The notes under the pieces: generated by a model
Databases searched by the model: none
The model's input: the letters and a program-made list of their open reading frames with translations, nothing else
What the model was told of the DNA's origin: nothing
Position numbers and translations under genes: made by a program
Part shown: positions 49,419-60,449 of the stretch, piece by piece
Position numbering within the stretch: position 1 is the first letter of the stretch
Layout of the letters: each line of letters starts with the position of its first letter
DNA from: Thiobacillus denitrificans
Lineage (GTDB): Bacteria; Pseudomonadota; Gammaproteobacteria; Burkholderiales; Thiobacillaceae
Direction of reading: 5' to 3'
DNA length: 64,000 nt
NCBI GenBank assembly: GCA_002403375.1
Contig: DHHQ01000013.1
Location: 229,173 to 293,172 of the forward strand

Positions 49419-51332
49419 ATGGTCAACGTCACGCTTCCCGATGGTTCGGTCCGCCAGTTCGAGAGCCCGGTCACGGTCGCCGAGGTCGCTTCCAGCATCG
49501 GCGCCGGCCTCGCCAAGGCGGCGCTCGCCGGCCGCGTCGACGGCAAGCTGGTCGACACCAGCCACCTGATCGAGCATGACGCGCAGCTTGCCATCGTCAC
49601 CGCCAGGGACGCCGAGGCGCTCGACCTGATCCGCCACGACGCCGCGCACGTGATGGCGCAGGCGGTGCAGGAGCTGTATCCAGGTACCCAGGTGACCATC
49701 GGCCCGGCGATCGAGGACGGCTTCTACTACGACTTCGCGCGCGAAACGCCCTTCACGCCGGAGGACCTCGAGAAGATCGAGAAGCGCATGGACGAGATCG
49801 TCAAGCGCGACCTGCCGATCCGGCGCGAGGTGTGGTCGCGCGAGGAGGCGATGAAGGTGTTCGCCGAGCTCGGCGAGACCTACAAGGTGCAGATCATCGA
49901 CGAGGTGATCCCCGAGGGCGAGGAACTCTCGATCTACCGCCAGGGCGACTGGTTCGACGTCTGCCGCGGCCCGCACCTGCCGTCGACCGGCAAGCTGCCG
50001 CGCGCGTTCAAGCTGATGAAGCTCGCCGGCGCCTACTGGCGCGGCGATTCGAAGAACCCGATGCTGCAGCGCATCTACGGAACGGCGTGGGCGAAGAAGG
50101 AGGACCTCGAGGCCTACCTGCATCGCCTGGAGGAGGCCGAGAAGCGCGACCACCGCAAGCTCGCCAGGCTGCTCGACCTGCTGCACATGCAGGACGAGGC
50201 GCCGGGCATGGTGTTCTGGCACCCCAAGGGCTGGATCGTGTGGCAGCAGATCGAGCAGTACATGCGGCAGAAGTTCGTCGAGCACGGCTACCAGGAAGTG
50301 CGCACCCCGGCGGTGATGGACCGCAGCCTGTGGGAGAAGTCGGGCCACTGGGAGAACTACCACGACAACATGTTCACGACGGCGTCGGAAAACCGCGACT
50401 ACGCGGTCAAGCCGATGAACTGCCCGGGCCACGTGCAGATCTTCAACAGCGGCCTGCACTCGTACCGCGAACTGCCGCTGAGGCTCGCCGAGTTCGGCTC
50501 CTGCCACCGCAACGAACCGTCGGGCGCGCTGCACGGCATCATGCGCGTGCGCGGTTTCACCCAGGACGACGCGCACATCTTCTGTGCCGAGGAGCAGATC
50601 GAGCAGGAGGTCGCCGACTTCATCGTCATGCTGCAGAAGGTGTACGCGGACTTCGGCTTCGACGACGTGCTGGTCAAGCTGTCGACGCGGCCGGAGAAGC
50701 GCGTCGGCTCGGACGAGAGCTGGGACCGCGCCGAAGCGGCGCTGGCGGCCGCGCTGGAGAAGAACAATCTGGCGTTCGACCTGCAGCCGGGCGAGGGCGC
50801 GTTCTACGGCCCGAAGATCGAGTTCACGCTCAAGGACACGCTCGGCCGCCTGTGGCAGTGCGGCACGATCCAGCTCGATTTCAACCTGCCGGTGCGGCTC
50901 GGCGCCGAGTACGTCGCCGAGGACAACAGCCGCAAGATCCCGGTGATGCTGCACCGCGCGATCCTCGGCTCGATGGAGCGCTTCATCGGCATCCTGATCG
51001 AGCACCACGCGGGCAACTTCCCGCTGTGGCTCGCGCCGGTGCAGGTGATGGTGATGAACATCAGCGAGCGGCAGGCCGAGTACGCGCAGCAGGTCACGCA
51101 GGCGTTGCGCCAGGCCGGCGTCCGCGCGGCGTCGGACTTGAGTAATAACAAAATTACTTATAAAATCCGAGAACATAGCTTGCAGAAGCTGCCTTATCTG
51201 GTGGTCGTCGGCGACAAGGAAATGGAAACCGGTGCGGTTTCCGTTCGCGCGCGCGGCAATCAGGATCTCGGGCAACTCGGTCTGGATGACTTCATGGCGC
51301 GCCTGAAGGCGGAAACGCTGGCGCGCCAGTAA
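49419..51332 (+). CDS. thrS: Threonyl-tRNA synthetase
   Basis: 637 residues, the full-length bacterial form. The N-terminal TGS domain (about 1-60) and the editing domain (about 65-225, with [14 protein letters not shown]) precede the class II catalytic core. The zinc Cys is in [10 protein letters not shown], motif 2 is the FRNEPSG-like [10 protein letters not shown], and motif 3 is [11 protein letters not shown]. The C-terminal anticodon-binding domain ends with [12 protein letters not shown]. First gene of the thrS-infC-rpmI-rplT-pheS-pheT-ihfA block. Confidence 0.97.
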   Translation: MVNVTLPDGSVRQFESPVTVAEVASSIGAGLAKAALAGRVDGKLVDTSHLIEHDAQLAIVTARDAEALDLIRHDAAHVMAQAVQELYPGTQVTIGPAIEDGFYYDFARETPFTPEDLEKIEKRMDEIVKRDLPIRREVWSREEAMKVFAELGETYKVQIIDEVIPEGEELSIYRQGDWFDVCRGPHLPSTGKLPRAFKLMKLAGAYWRGDSKNPMLQRIYGTAWAKKEDLEAYLHRLEEAEKRDHRKLARLLDLLHMQDEAPGMVFWHPKGWIVWQQIEQYMRQKFVEHGYQEVRTPAVMDRSLWEKSGHWENYHDNMFTTASENRDYAVKPMNCPGHVQIFNSGLHSYRELPLRLAEFGSCHRNEPSGALHGIMRVRGFTQDDAHIFCAEEQIEQEVADFIVMLQKVYADFGFDDVLVKLSTRPEKRVGSDESWDRAEAALAAALEKNNLAFDLQPGEGAFYGPKIEFTLKDTLGRLWQCGTIQLDFNLPVRLGAEYVAEDNSRKIPVMLHRAILGSMERFIGILIEHHAGNFPLWLAPVQVMVMNISERQAEYAQQVTQALRQAGVRAASDLSNNKITYKIREHSLQKLPYLVVVGDKEMETGAVSVRARGNQDLGQLGLDDFMARLKAETLARQ

Positions 51333-51344
51333 TAGCGGTCAAAC

Positions 51345-51421
51345 AAGGCGTCGGGGCATCGCTCCGCGCCTTATTGCTTTTGGTTTGGCCTTTTGCCTCG
51401 ACGCCCGGCGTCAGGTTTTTT
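51345..51421 (+). promoter_or_regulatory. Alternative hairpins in the infC leader
   Basis: The 106 bases between thrS and infC contain GGCGTC at 51348-51353 that can pair with GACGCC at 51400-51405. The same 3' segment can instead form GACGC/GCGTC (51400-51404 with 51408-51412), followed by six T. A third option pairs AAGGCG near 51345 with CGCCTT near 51367. The structures exclude one another, as in an attenuator. The stems are short, so this is only suggestive. Confidence 0.4.
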
Positions 51422-51438
51422 GATTTGGAGAACGGCTC

Positions 51439-51960
<522 letters not shown>

Positions 51961-52084
51961 GGTTCACGAGACCGGCGCTTCTCAGGCCCTCCGGGGTCAA
52001 AAAACGCCACAATACGTGCAGTCGGGTTGGTGAAGCATTCCGCGCCGCGGGGTCACCTGGCCGCATGAAATAAAAGGAAGCATC

Positions 52085-52282
52085 ATGCCTAAGATGAAGA
52101 GCAAGAGCGGCGCCGCCAAGCGGTTCCGCGCGCTGGGCGGCGGCGGTTTCAAGCGCTCGCACGCGTTCATGCGTCACATTCTCACCAAGAAGAGCACCAA
52201 GCGTAAGCGCCAGTTGCGCGGCATGGAAACCGTCAATGCCAGCAACCACAAAGCGGTTGCACGCATGTTGCCCTACGCATAA
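52085..52282 (+). CDS. rpmI: Ribosomal protein L35
   Basis: 65 residues, very basic, with the family start [13 protein letters not shown] and end [11 protein letters not shown] 50S subunit protein. The 124 bases after infC are non-coding and are where L20 repression of rpmI acts in enterobacteria; I cannot show that structure here. rplT follows after 12 bases. Confidence 0.97.
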   Translation: MPKMKSKSGAAKRFRALGGGGFKRSHAFMRHILTKKSTKRKRQLRGMETVNASNHKAVARMLPYA

Positions 52283-52294
52283 AGGAGAGAAAGC

Positions 52295-52654
52295 ATGCCA
52301 CGCGTCAAACGGGGTGTAACCGCCCGCGCCAGCCACAAGAAGATCCTCGACGCCGCCAAGGGCTATCGCGGTCGCCGCAAGAACGTATTCCGCATCGCCA
52401 ACGAAGCGGTGATGAAGGCCGGTCAGTACCAGTACCGCGACCGTCGTCAGCGCAAGCGCCAGTTCCGCGCGCTGTGGATTGCCCGTATCAACGCGGCAGC
52501 CCGCCAGCACGGCCTGACCTACAGCGTGTTCATGAATGGCCTGAACCGTGCCGAGATCGGGATCGACCGCAAGGTGCTGTCCGACATCGCGATCTTCGAC
52601 AAGGACGCCTTCGCCAAGATCGTCGATCAGGTCAAGGCCAAGCTCGCTGCGTAA
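52295..52654 (+). CDS. rplT: Ribosomal protein L20
   Basis: 119 residues, the normal length, with the basic N-terminal extension [16 protein letters not shown] and the globular end [18 protein letters not shown]20 is needed early in 50S assembly and in E. coli also represses its own operon. Followed by a strong terminator. Confidence 0.97.
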   Translation: MPRVKRGVTARASHKKILDAAKGYRGRRKNVFRIANEAVMKAGQYQYRDRRQRKRQFRALWIARINAAARQHGLTYSVFMNGLNRAEIGIDRKVLSDIAIFDKDAFAKIVDQVKAKLAA

Positions 52655-52673
52655 GCTGCACCGAAGCAACAAG

Positions 52674-52697
52674 AAAAGGCCGCAAGGCCTTTTTTTG
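52674..52697 (+). terminator. Terminator after rplT
   Basis: An AAAAGGCC/GGCCTTTT stem (52674-52681 with 52686-52693) with a GCAA tetraloop is followed by T to 52697. It separates the infC-rpmI-rplT unit from pheST. Confidence 0.9.
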
Positions 52698-52711
52698 TTG
52701 GTGTGGCGTGA

Positions 52712-53827
<1,116 letters not shown>

Positions 53828-53875
53828 TCGGATGAAGATCATTTCGGCGAAGACTTACCTTCAGGTTAGTCGTAG

Positions 53876-53912
53876 CCAAAACGATCTCCACTTCCTCAGG
53901 CAATTCAACTAA
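53876..53912 (+). repeat. Diverged copy of the pheS 3' end
   Basis: 37 bases here match the last 37 bases of pheS (53791-53827) at 30 positions. In frame they read QNDLHFLRQFN and a stop, against [11 protein letters not shown] in pheS. Most differences are silent or conservative, so it is a copy of a real pheS tail, probably from a related strain. It ends 14 bases before the pheT ATG. Confidence 0.85.
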
Positions 53913-53926
53913 AGGGCCGCTTCATC

Positions 53927-56272
53927 ATGCAATTCTCCGAAGCCTGGCTGCGCAGCCTCGTCAACCCCGCGCTCGACACGTCCCAACTGGCCCATGCCCT
54001 GACGATGGCGGGGCTGGAGGTGGAAGCCCTGACGCCGGCGGCGCCGCCTTTCAACAACGTGGTGGTGGCCGAGATCCTGTCGGCCGAGAAGCACCCCAAC
54101 GCCGATCGCCTGCGCGTGTGCCAGGTCGACGTCGGTGAAGCCGCGCCGGTGACCATCGTGTGCGGCGCGCCCAACGCGGCGGCGGGACTCAAGGTCCCCT
54201 GCGCACGCCCCGGCGCGGCGTTGCCCGGCATCGAGATCAAGGTCGCCAAGGTGAGGGGGGTCGAGTCCTTCGGCATGCTGTGCTCGACCAAGGAGCTCGG
54301 CCTGGAGGGCGGCGCCGAGGGCCTCATGGTGCTGGATGCGGACGCGCCGGTGGGCGAGGATTTCCGCCAGTGGCTCAATCTGGACGACACGCTCATCACC
54401 CTCAAGCTGACCCCCAACCGCGCGGATTGCCTGTCGGTCGCCGGACTCGCGCGCGAGGTCGGCGCGATCACCGGCGCCGAGGTGAGGCTGCCGCAGATCG
54501 GGGAGGCGCCGACCCGCATCAAGGACACGCTGCCCGTCAAGGTGACCGATAGCGCCGCTTGCCCGCTCTATCTCGGCCGTGTGGTGCGCGGCATCAACGC
54601 GCAGGCGGCGACGCCGCGCTGGATGGTGGAGCGGCTGGAGCACAGCGGCATCCGGCCCCTGCTCGCGCCGATCGACATCACCAACTACGTGCTGCTCGAG
54701 CTCGGTCAGCCGATGCACGCGTTCGCGCTGTCGCGGCTGCAGGGTGGCGTCGAGGTGCGGCTCGCCCACCCCGGCGAAACGCTCGAACTGCTCAACGGCC
54801 AGACCGTCGAGCTCGCGCCCGACATGCTGGTGATCGCCGATGCCAACGGACCCGTTGCGCTCGCGGGCATCATGGGCGGCCAGCCGACCAGCGTCGAGCG
54901 CGTGACGGTCGACGTCTTCCTCGAGGCGGCGTTCTTCGCCCCTTCGGCGATCGCCGGTCGGGCGCGGCGGCTGGGCCTGTCCACCGATTCCTCCCACCGC
55001 TTCGAGCGCGGCGTCGATTTCGGCGCCGCCCGCCGGGCGATGGAGCGGGCGACGCAGCTGCTGCTGGACATCTGCGGCGGTCAGGCCGGCCCGATCAGCG
55101 AGACGGTCGCCGAACTGCCGCAGCGCCCGCCGATCACGCTGCGCCTCGCGCGCCTCGAGCGGGTGGCCGGGATCGCGATCGGCGCCGACCAGGTGGCGCG
55201 CGGGCTGACGGCGCTCGGCGCGGCGGTGGAAAACCGCGGCGACAGCCTCGTCGTCACGCCGCCGAGCTTCCGCTTCGATCTCGCGATCGAGGAGGACCTG
55301 ATCGAGGAGGCGGTGCGCCTGTTCGGCTACGACAACATTCCCGCCCAGCCGCCGGCGGCGCCGTCGCGCATGCTGCCGCAGGACGAAAAGGTGCTGGGCG
55401 ACGACACCCTGCGCCAGATGCTGGTCGACCTGGACTACCAGGAAGTCATCACCTACAGCTTCGTCGACCCGGCTTGGGAGACCGCGCTCGACGCCAGCGC
55501 CCGGCCGCTGCCGCTCGCCAACCCGCTTGCCGTCCAGTTGTCGGCCATGCGCACCACGCTGTGGGGCGGGCTGATCGAGACGCTGCGCCACAATCTCAAC
55601 CGTCAGCAGGAGCGGGTGCGCATATTCGAGCTCGGGCGGGTCTACCTGTCGCAGCTCGAGCAGCCGATGCGGCTCGGCGGCCTCGTCCATGGCGACGTTC
55701 TGCCGGAGCAGTGGGGCGCAGCGGCGCGCCGGGTCGACTTCTTCGACCTCAAGGGCGACCTCGAGCGCCTGTTCGGCCAGCCGCTCGAGGCGCGCAGTGC
55801 CGCGCATCCGGCGCTGCATCCCGGACAGAGCGCGGAACTCCGGGCCGAAGGCCGCGCCTTCGGCTGGATCGGCATCCTTCATCCCCGGCTGGTGCAGGCA
55901 TTCGATCTGCCGTCGGCGCCGGTGCTGTTCGAGATCGACAGCGCCGTGCTCGCGCGGCGCGGCCTGCCGCGCCACGCGACGGTGTCGCGTTTCCCGCAGG
56001 TGCGCCGCGACCTCGCGTTCGTGCTCGATGCCCACACCCCGGCCGGAGAGTTGCTGGCGGCGCTGCGCAAGGGCGCGTCGGCCCAGGTGCGGTCGATCGA
56101 CGTGTTCGACGACTACCGCGGGAAGGGTGTGCCGGAAAACCAAAAAAGCCTTGCTATTCGGGTAGTTATGCAAGATACTGAACGCACGTTGACGGATCAG
56201 GAAGTGGAGGATGCCGTACAGAATCTCGTCGATTCCGCGCTTCGCGAGTGCAACGCCAGCTTGCGCGCTTGA
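53927..56272 (+). CDS. pheT: Phenylalanyl-tRNA synthetase beta subunit
   Basis: 781 residues, full length. The N-terminal tRNA-binding EMAP-like domain (about 40-150, with [20 protein letters not shown]), the B3/B4 editing module, the B5 domain and a C-terminal ferredoxin-fold anticodon-binding domain are all present. It edits tyrosine mischarged on tRNA-Phe and binds the anticodon. The end overlaps no other gene; ihfA follows after 34 bases. Confidence 0.97.
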   Translation: MQFSEAWLRSLVNPALDTSQLAHALTMAGLEVEALTPAAPPFNNVVVAEILSAEKHPNADRLRVCQVDVGEAAPVTIVCGAPNAAAGLKVPCARPGAALPGIEIKVAKVRGVESFGMLCSTKELGLEGGAEGLMVLDADAPVGEDFRQWLNLDDTLITLKLTPNRADCLSVAGLAREVGAITGAEVRLPQIGEAPTRIKDTLPVKVTDSAACPLYLGRVVRGINAQAATPRWMVERLEHSGIRPLLAPIDITNYVLLELGQPMHAFALSRLQGGVEVRLAHPGETLELLNGQTVELAPDMLVIADANGPVALAGIMGGQPTSVERVTVDVFLEAAFFAPSAIAGRARRLGLSTDSSHRFERGVDFGAARRAMERATQLLLDICGGQAGPISETVAELPQRPPITLRLARLERVAGIAIGADQVARGLTALGAAVENRGDSLVVTPPSFRFDLAIEEDLIEEAVRLFGYDNIPAQPPAAPSRMLPQDEKVLGDDTLRQMLVDLDYQEVITYSFVDPAWETALDASARPLPLANPLAVQLSAMRTTLWGGLIETLRHNLNRQQERVRIFELGRVYLSQLEQPMRLGGLVHGDVLPEQWGAAARRVDFFDLKGDLERLFGQPLEARSAAHPALHPGQSAELRAEGRAFGWIGILHPRLVQAFDLPSAPVLFEIDSAVLARRGLPRHATVSRFPQVRRDLAFVLDAHTPAGELLAALRKGASAQVRSIDVFDDYRGKGVPENQKSLAIRVVMQDTERTLTDQEVEDAVQNLVDSALRECNASLRA

Positions 56273-56306
56273 CCTGTTTTTCACCGCCATTCCAGCCAAA
56301 CGACCC

Positions 56307-56621
56307 ATGAGTACCCTTACCAAAGCTGACCTTGCCGAGCTGCTGTTCGAGAAAGTGGGCCTGAACAAGCGCGAAGCCAAGGACGTCGTCGAATCCTTCT
56401 TCGACGAGATCCGCTCCGCGCTCGAGAGCGGCGACATCGTCAAGCTGTCCGGCTTCGGCAATTTCCAGTGCCGCGAGAAGCCGCAGCGTCCTGGGCGCAA
56501 CCCCAAGACCGGCGAGGAGATGCCGATTTCCGCCCGCCGCGTGGTGACTTTCCACGCGAGTCAGAAGCTCAAGTCGCAGGTCGAAGGCGCCCAAATTGGA
56601 ACGCCCACCAGCCAAGAGTGA
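56307..56621 (+). CDS. ihfA: Integration host factor alpha subunit
   Basis: 104 residues from the ATG at 56307. The HU/IHF fold has the DNA-bending arm [18 protein letters not shown] with its intercalating proline. Placement after pheT is the classical ihfA locus. It pairs with IhfB to bend DNA at specific sites. Its last 26 bases overlap the start of the MerR gene. Confidence 0.95.
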   Translation: MSTLTKADLAELLFEKVGLNKREAKDVVESFFDEIRSALESGDIVKLSGFGNFQCREKPQRPGRNPKTGEEMPISARRVVTFHASQKLKSQVEGAQIGTPTSQE

Positions 56622-56958
56622 ACTTCCGCCGATTCCGGCGAAGCGCTATTTCACCATCGGTGAAGTCTCCGAGCTGTGCGCCGTCAAGGCGCACGTGCTG
56701 CGCTACTGGGAGCAGGAATTCAGCCAGCTGCGCCCGGTCAAGCGGCGCGGCAACCGGCGCTATTATCAGCATCACGAGGTGCTGCTGATCCGCCGCATCC
56801 GCGAACTGCTCTATGAAGAGGGCTTCACCATCAGCGGTGCGCGGCAGCGTCTCGAGCACGATGCGGAGGCCCATCCCGCGCCGCAAGCCGCGGCCGCTTC
56901 GCTCGACGCCGGGCAGCTGCGCGACGAAATCCGCGCCATCCTGAAAATATTGGGCTGA
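56596..56958 (+). CDS. MerR-family transcriptional regulator
   Basis: 120 residues from a TTG at 56596 within the end of ihfA. The N-terminal winged helix-turn-helix is [20 protein letters not shown] followed by WEQEF, and the wing [13 protein letters not shown]. It has no effector-binding domain or metal-binding cysteines at the C-terminus, as in the short MerR proteins normally found downstream of ihfA. Its target is unknown. Confidence 0.85.
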   Translation: MERPPAKSELPPIPAKRYFTIGEVSELCAVKAHVLRYWEQEFSQLRPVKRRGNRRYYQHHEVLLIRRIRELLYEEGFTISGARQRLEHDAEAHPAPQAAAASLDAGQLRDEIRAILKILG

Positions 56959-56987
56959 CAGGCTTCCGCCGGGCGGGGCTCCTCTGG

Positions 56988-56993
56988 TAGAAT
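56988..56993 (+). promoter_or_regulatory. Candidate -10 box of tRNA-Pro
   Basis: TAGAAT lies 12 bases before the mature tRNA end, the right place for a tRNA promoter. The -35 region is not recognisable. Confidence 0.4.
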
Positions 56994-57005
56994 CTCGGGC
57001 TTCGT

Positions 57006-57082
57006 CGGGGCGTAGCGCAGCCTGGTAGCGCACCTGCATGGGGTGCAGGGGGTCGGAAGTTCGAATCTTCTCGCCCCGACCA
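57006..57082 (+). tRNA. tRNA-Pro (anticodon GGG)
   Basis: 77 bases with encoded CCA. The acceptor CGGGGCG pairs with CGCCCCG. The anticodon loop ATGGGGT on a CCTGC/GCAGG stem gives anticodon GGG for CCC and CCU codons. The downstream position after ihfA and merR is conserved in many proteobacteria. Confidence 0.96.
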
Positions 57083-57098
57083 ATAAATCAAAGAAACA

Positions 57099-57127
57099 GG
57101 GTCGGGTCAAACCGGCCCTTTTTCTTT
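57099..57127 (+). terminator. Terminator after tRNA-Pro
   Basis: A 7-bp stem (57099-57105 with 57112-57118, one G-T pair) and a 6-base loop are followed by TTTTTCTTTT. Confidence 0.8.
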
Positions 57128-57217
57128 TGAGCGGCCGAAACCCTGTTGTCGTTGCGGCATCTGCAATGCCCGGTTGAGGCACCCCCTTCACCGTTTGTTC
57201 AATATCAGGAGAGAGTT

Positions 57218-57802
57218 ATGGAACACACTTTGCCCGCACTGCCCTTTGCCATGGACGCGCTCGCGCCGCACATGTCCCAGGAGACCTTCGAGTATCACTA
57301 CGGCAAGCACCACCAGGCCTACGTGACCAACCTGAACAACCTGATCAAGGGCACGGAGTTCGAGAGCAAGTCGCTCGAGGACATCGTCAAGAGCGCCCCC
57401 GCAGGCGGCGTCTACAATAACGCCGCGCAGGTGTGGAACCATACCTTCTTCTGGAACTGCCTGACCCCCAATGGCGGCGGCGCGCCCTCCGGCGCCCTGG
57501 CTGACGCCATCAACAAGAAGTGGGGCTCGCTCGACGAGTTCAAGAAGGCCTTCCAGGCCAGCGCCGTGGGCAACTTCGGCTCCGGCTGGACCTGGCTGGT
57601 GAAGAAGGCCGACGGCTCGGTCGACATCGTCAACATGGGCGCCGCCGGCACCCCGCTGACCACCGGCGACAAGGCCCTGCTGTGCGTCGACGTGTGGGAA
57701 CACGCCTACTACATCGACTACCGCAACCTGCGTCCCAAGTTCGTCGAGACCTTCCTCAACAACCTGGTGAACTGGAAATTCGCGGAAGCGAATTTCGCTT
57801 GA
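57218..57802 (+). CDS. sodB: Iron superoxide dismutase
   Basis: 194 residues from the ATG at 57218. The metal ligands are His27 in YHYGKHHQAYV, a His in VWNHTFFWNC, and Asp and His in VDVWEHAYYIDY. The Ala-Gln in NAAQVWNH and the Gly-rich sequence after it favour the iron form. It removes cytoplasmic superoxide. The last seven codons (FAEANFA) are encoded by the first unit of a 32-bp tandem repeat. Confidence 0.95.
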   Translation: MEHTLPALPFAMDALAPHMSQETFEYHYGKHHQAYVTNLNNLIKGTEFESKSLEDIVKSAPAGGVYNNAAQVWNHTFFWNCLTPNGGGAPSGALADAINKKWGSLDEFKKAFQASAVGNFGSGWTWLVKKADGSVDIVNMGAAGTPLTTGDKALLCVDVWEHAYYIDYRNLRPKFVETFLNNLVNWKFAEANFA

Positions 57803-57865
57803 GCGACGCATTCGCGGAAGCGAATTTCGCTTGAGCGAGGCGTTCGCGGAAGCGAATTTCGCCTG
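57779..57865 (+). repeat. 32-bp hairpin tandem repeat at the sodB 3' end
   Basis: Units start at 57779, 57811 and 57843 (two full and one partial, about 2.7 copies) and are nearly identical. Each contains AAGCGAATTTCGCTT, an inverted repeat with 7-base arms. The first unit encodes the C-terminus and stop of SodB; the others lie beyond the stop. Together they could form several stacked hairpins on the mRNA. Confidence 0.92.
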
Positions 57866-57899
57866 ATTCCTGCCCTCCAGGAAATCCGGTTGAGCAAGG

Positions 57900-57924
57900 G
57901 GGCCGCAGTGTTGCGGCCCTTTTT
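57900..57924 (+). terminator. Terminator after sodB
   Basis: GGGCCGCA/TGCGGCCC stem (57900-57907 with 57912-57919), 4-base loop, then TTTTT. Confidence 0.85.
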
Positions 57925-58016
57925 GTTGGGCGCGCGCTGCGGAAGGATGTGCGACCATGCTCAGCGCTGTCCCCGTGTGTCGAACAACCCTGAGCCGACG
58001 GACCCGGCACGAGCAC

Positions 58017-58307
58017 ATGAACCCCGCCAAAGTCGAACGCCGCCGCGTGCGCCAGCTGACCGACCTGCCGAACGTCGGCCCGGCCACGGCAAGGAACCTG
58101 GAACTCATCGGGATCCGTGTGCCCGGGCAGCTTGCCGGCGCAGACCCGTTCGAGCTTTATGAGCGCCTGTGCCGCACGCGCTGCGTGCGGCAGGATCCCT
58201 GTCTCCTCGACGTGCTCATTTCGATCACCCGCTTCATGGAGGGCGACCGCCCGAGACCATGGTGGGCCTACACCGAGGCGCGCAAGCGCAGGTATGGCCC
58301 GCTCTGA
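58017..58307 (+). CDS. Helix-hairpin-helix protein (pathogenicity-locus/Cdd1 type)
   Basis: 96 residues from the ATG at 58017. The N-terminal part LTDLPNVGPATARNLELIGI is a helix-hairpin-helix motif. The rest, with FELYERLCRTRCVRQDPC and a terminal PWWAYTEARKRRYG, fits the small family named pathogenicity locus (PF11731), whose function is not known. It may bind DNA non-specifically. A DMT transporter follows in the same direction after 28 bases. Confidence 0.8.
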   Translation: MNPAKVERRRVRQLTDLPNVGPATARNLELIGIRVPGQLAGADPFELYERLCRTRCVRQDPCLLDVLISITRFMEGDRPRPWWAYTEARKRRYGPL

Positions 58308-58335
58308 TCCATCGCCGCGCCAGGGGCGGCGTGAC

Positions 58336-59226
58336 ATGGCGCCTGCGCGCATCCTCGTCCTGACCGCGCTCGCGATGATCGCGTTCGCGGGCAATTCGCT
58401 GCTCTGTCGCGTCGCGCTCAAGGAGACGGGCATCGACGCGGCGAGCTTCACCACCGTCCGGCTGGTTTCCGGCGCGCTCGTGCTCTGGCTGATCGTGCGG
58501 CTGCGCAGCGGAAAGCGTTCCGGCCGCGGAAGCTGGCCGTCGGCGTTCGCGCTGTTCGCCTATGCGGCAGGATTTTCCTTCGCGTACCTGAGCCTGACCG
58601 CGGCGACCGGCGCGCTGCTGCTCTTCGGCGCGGTGCAGGCGACGATGATCGGCCACGGGATTCGGGCCGGGGAGCGCCTGCGGGGGCGGCAATTCGCCGG
58701 CCTCGTGGTGGCGCTCGGCGGAATGGCCGGCCTGCTGCTGCCCGGGCTCTCGGCGCCGCCCCTGGCGGGGTCGCTGCTCATGATCGGCGCAGGTGTCGCG
58801 TGGGGTATCTATTCGCTGCGCGGGAAGGGCGGGGGCGATCCCACCCGCGTGACGGCGGGCAATTTCCTGCGCGCGGCGCCGATCGCCGGGGCGCTGAGCC
58901 TGGCGACGCTCGACGCCGCGTCCCTGGACGGCGCGGGTTTGGGGTACGCGGTCGCGTCGGGGGCGCTGGCCTCCGGGGTCGGCTACGCGATCTGGTACAT
59001 GGCGCTGCCCGCGCTGAAGTCGACCCACGCCGCGACCGTGCAGCTCAGCGTGCCGGCGATTGCCGCCGCGGGCGGCGTCGCATTTCTCGGCGAAGCGCTG
59101 AGCCTGCGTCTGGTGCTGGCTTCGGCAGCCATTCTGGGCGGCGTTGCCCTGGTCATCATGGAAAAGCGCCGCGGTGGCCAGGGGGCCGCGGCCGCTGGCG
59201 TTTCGCGGCGTCAGACGGAACGGTAG
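58336..59226 (+). CDS. EamA/DMT-family transporter
   Basis: 296 residues with about ten membrane segments in two repeated EamA halves. The N-terminal half has FAGNSLLCRVALKETGIDAA and the second half GVAWGIYSLRGKG. Members export amino acids, sugars or other small metabolites; the substrate cannot be read from sequence. The ATG at 58336 gives a normal short cytoplasmic start. The 124 bases after it are unassigned up to the frameshifted gene on the other strand. Confidence 0.85.
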   Translation: MAPARILVLTALAMIAFAGNSLLCRVALKETGIDAASFTTVRLVSGALVLWLIVRLRSGKRSGRGSWPSAFALFAYAAGFSFAYLSLTAATGALLLFGAVQATMIGHGIRAGERLRGRQFAGLVVALGGMAGLLLPGLSAPPLAGSLLMIGAGVAWGIYSLRGKGGGDPTRVTAGNFLRAAPIAGALSLATLDAASLDGAGLGYAVASGALASGVGYAIWYMALPALKSTHAATVQLSVPAIAAAGGVAFLGEALSLRLVLASAAILGGVALVIMEKRRGGQGAAAAGVSRRQTER

Positions 59227-59350
59227 CGAGGCGGACGTTCCTCCGGACTGCTGGGGACGGTGAAGGGGCGGCGGCCGGGGAAGCCAGGGACCGCGTCGGC
59301 CCGCCTTGCTGGGGGCTGGCCGTCGGAGTGAAACGGCCCCGGCTGGCAGA

Positions 59351-59667
59351 TCAGGGCTGCGCGCGTCCTTGCTGCTGCGCGTTACCGCTGCCCGTACCAC
59401 GCTTGTGAAGGTGCTGGTGGTGGTGCTGGTGCCGGTGCAGACGCTGCTGCTTTTGCGCGCCGACGCCATTGCCGGGCCCCATCTGCCCGCCACTCCGGAC
59501 GCCTGGCCCATCCCGGGTCCTTGCGCTTGACCTTGGCCCATGCCTTGACCCTGGCCCTGACTCACGCGTGCACCCTGGCCCGACCGGGCGCCATCCTGAC
59601 GGCTATTGCCGCCTTGCTGCGCGAGCGCAGCACCGCTGCCGAGCGCTGCAACCAATATCGAAATCAT
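59351..59667 (-). pseudogene. Frameshifted gene for a secreted Gln/Gly/His-rich protein
   Basis: From the ATG at 59667 a signal peptide (ILVAALGSGAALAQ) is followed by a Gln/Gly-rich run. In that frame the sequence then loses its character near 59490-59500. A one-base-shifted frame continues with GQMGPGNGVGAQKQQRLH and a His-rich stretch, ending at a stop at 59351. The compositional match of the two parts across the shift indicates one gene of about 105 codons with a frameshift, either a real mutation or a sequencing error. His clusters suggest metal binding. The rest of 59227-59749 shows nothing else I can name. Confidence 0.55.
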
Positions 59668-59749
59668 CAACGTGCTTAACCGTCGTCATCCATCGGGGGG
59701 GCGGGGCAGACGGTGCCGGCTATGCCTTGCAGACCGGGCGAGGCGCCGG

Positions 59750-60448
59750 TCATTGGACGTCTTTGCCGGGATCGGCCAGTCGCAGGATATCCAGATAGCC
59801 GCCCTCGGCCATGGTCTTTGCCTCGCGCAGCAGCTGGGCGTCAGCATCGGCCAGCGATCCACCTGCCGCCTCGGCATCGAGCAGCTGCAGCATGCGCGTC
59901 CAGCGCGCACGCTGGTTGGCCACGCTCGTCGGTGCGGCCAGCCCCTTGCGGCGCAGCTCGGCGGCGCGCCCGATCAGGCGGAACCGGGCGGCCTCGAGTT
60001 GCGGCGCAAGCGGCAGCGACAGGTCGAACGCGACGTCAGCCCGCCGGGCGTCGCCGGCCGGGCGGGGCGCGGCCGGGGGCGGGGGGCGCCAGCTCAGTTC
60101 GTCGGGAAGGGGCGGCACGGCGCGCGCGGGGTCGAGCGGGAACTTGTAGAAGCCCCATTTGGCGCCCATCCAGCATTCGAGCAGGACGCGGTCGTCGTCG
60201 ACCGTGCACAGTTCGCCGCGCGCAGCGTCGAGTTCGTCGTCGCCCGGCAGCGGACCGTAGGCACGCGGGTCGAGCTTCCAGCGCGCGAAGTCACGGTGGG
60301 GCGGGGCGCCGTAGTCGGCCTCGAGCGCCGCCCAGATGGCGATGAAGCGGCGATAGTCGGCCCGGTAGCCGGGATTGCGCCGCAGGAACTCCCAGGCCCA
60401 CTGGTCGCGGGTGAGCGTCGCGCAGTAGGCGTACGCGTCCTCCGTCAT
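59750..60448 (-). CDS. DUF6499/DUF2285-like protein, possible regulator
   Basis: 232 residues, no signal peptide. The N-terminal 60 residues contain the motif WAWEFLRRNPGYRADYRRF, typical of the DUF6499 (transcriptional regulator-like) domain. The C-terminal 100 residues resemble the DUF2285 region found with it, partly helical and Arg-rich. Such proteins often occur in or near integrative elements, but no integrase or transfer gene is visible here. It starts one base before the downstream end of the lipoprotein gene. Confidence 0.55.
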   Translation of the reverse strand: MTEDAYAYCATLTRDQWAWEFLRRNPGYRADYRRFIAIWAALEADYGAPPHRDFARWKLDPRAYGPLPGDDELDAARGELCTVDDDRVLLECWMGAKWGFYKFPLDPARAVPPLPDELSWRPPPPAAPRPAGDARRADVAFDLSLPLAPQLEAARFRLIGRAAELRRKGLAAPTSVANQRARWTRMLQLLDAEAAGGSLADADAQLLREAKTMAEGGYLDILRLADPGKDVQ

Positions 60449-60449
60449 C

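Noticed and set aside
53909..56506. An 865-codon open frame on the minus strand opposite pheT
   Set aside because: It is the antisense shadow of pheT in GC-rich DNA. Its sequence is dominated by Arg, His and Asp with no recognisable domain.
57779..57865. CRISPR-like repeats after sodB
   Set aside because: Units are contiguous, without unique spacers, too few, and no cas genes are nearby.
58234..59350. Extension of the His/Gln-rich gene as one long minus-strand frame
   Set aside because: Past about 59490 that frame is an antisense shadow of the DMT transporter gene and loses the Gln/Gly character.
59750..60448. Evidence for an integrated element around the DUF6499-like gene
   Set aside because: No integrase, attachment repeats, transfer genes or composition change are visible nearby.
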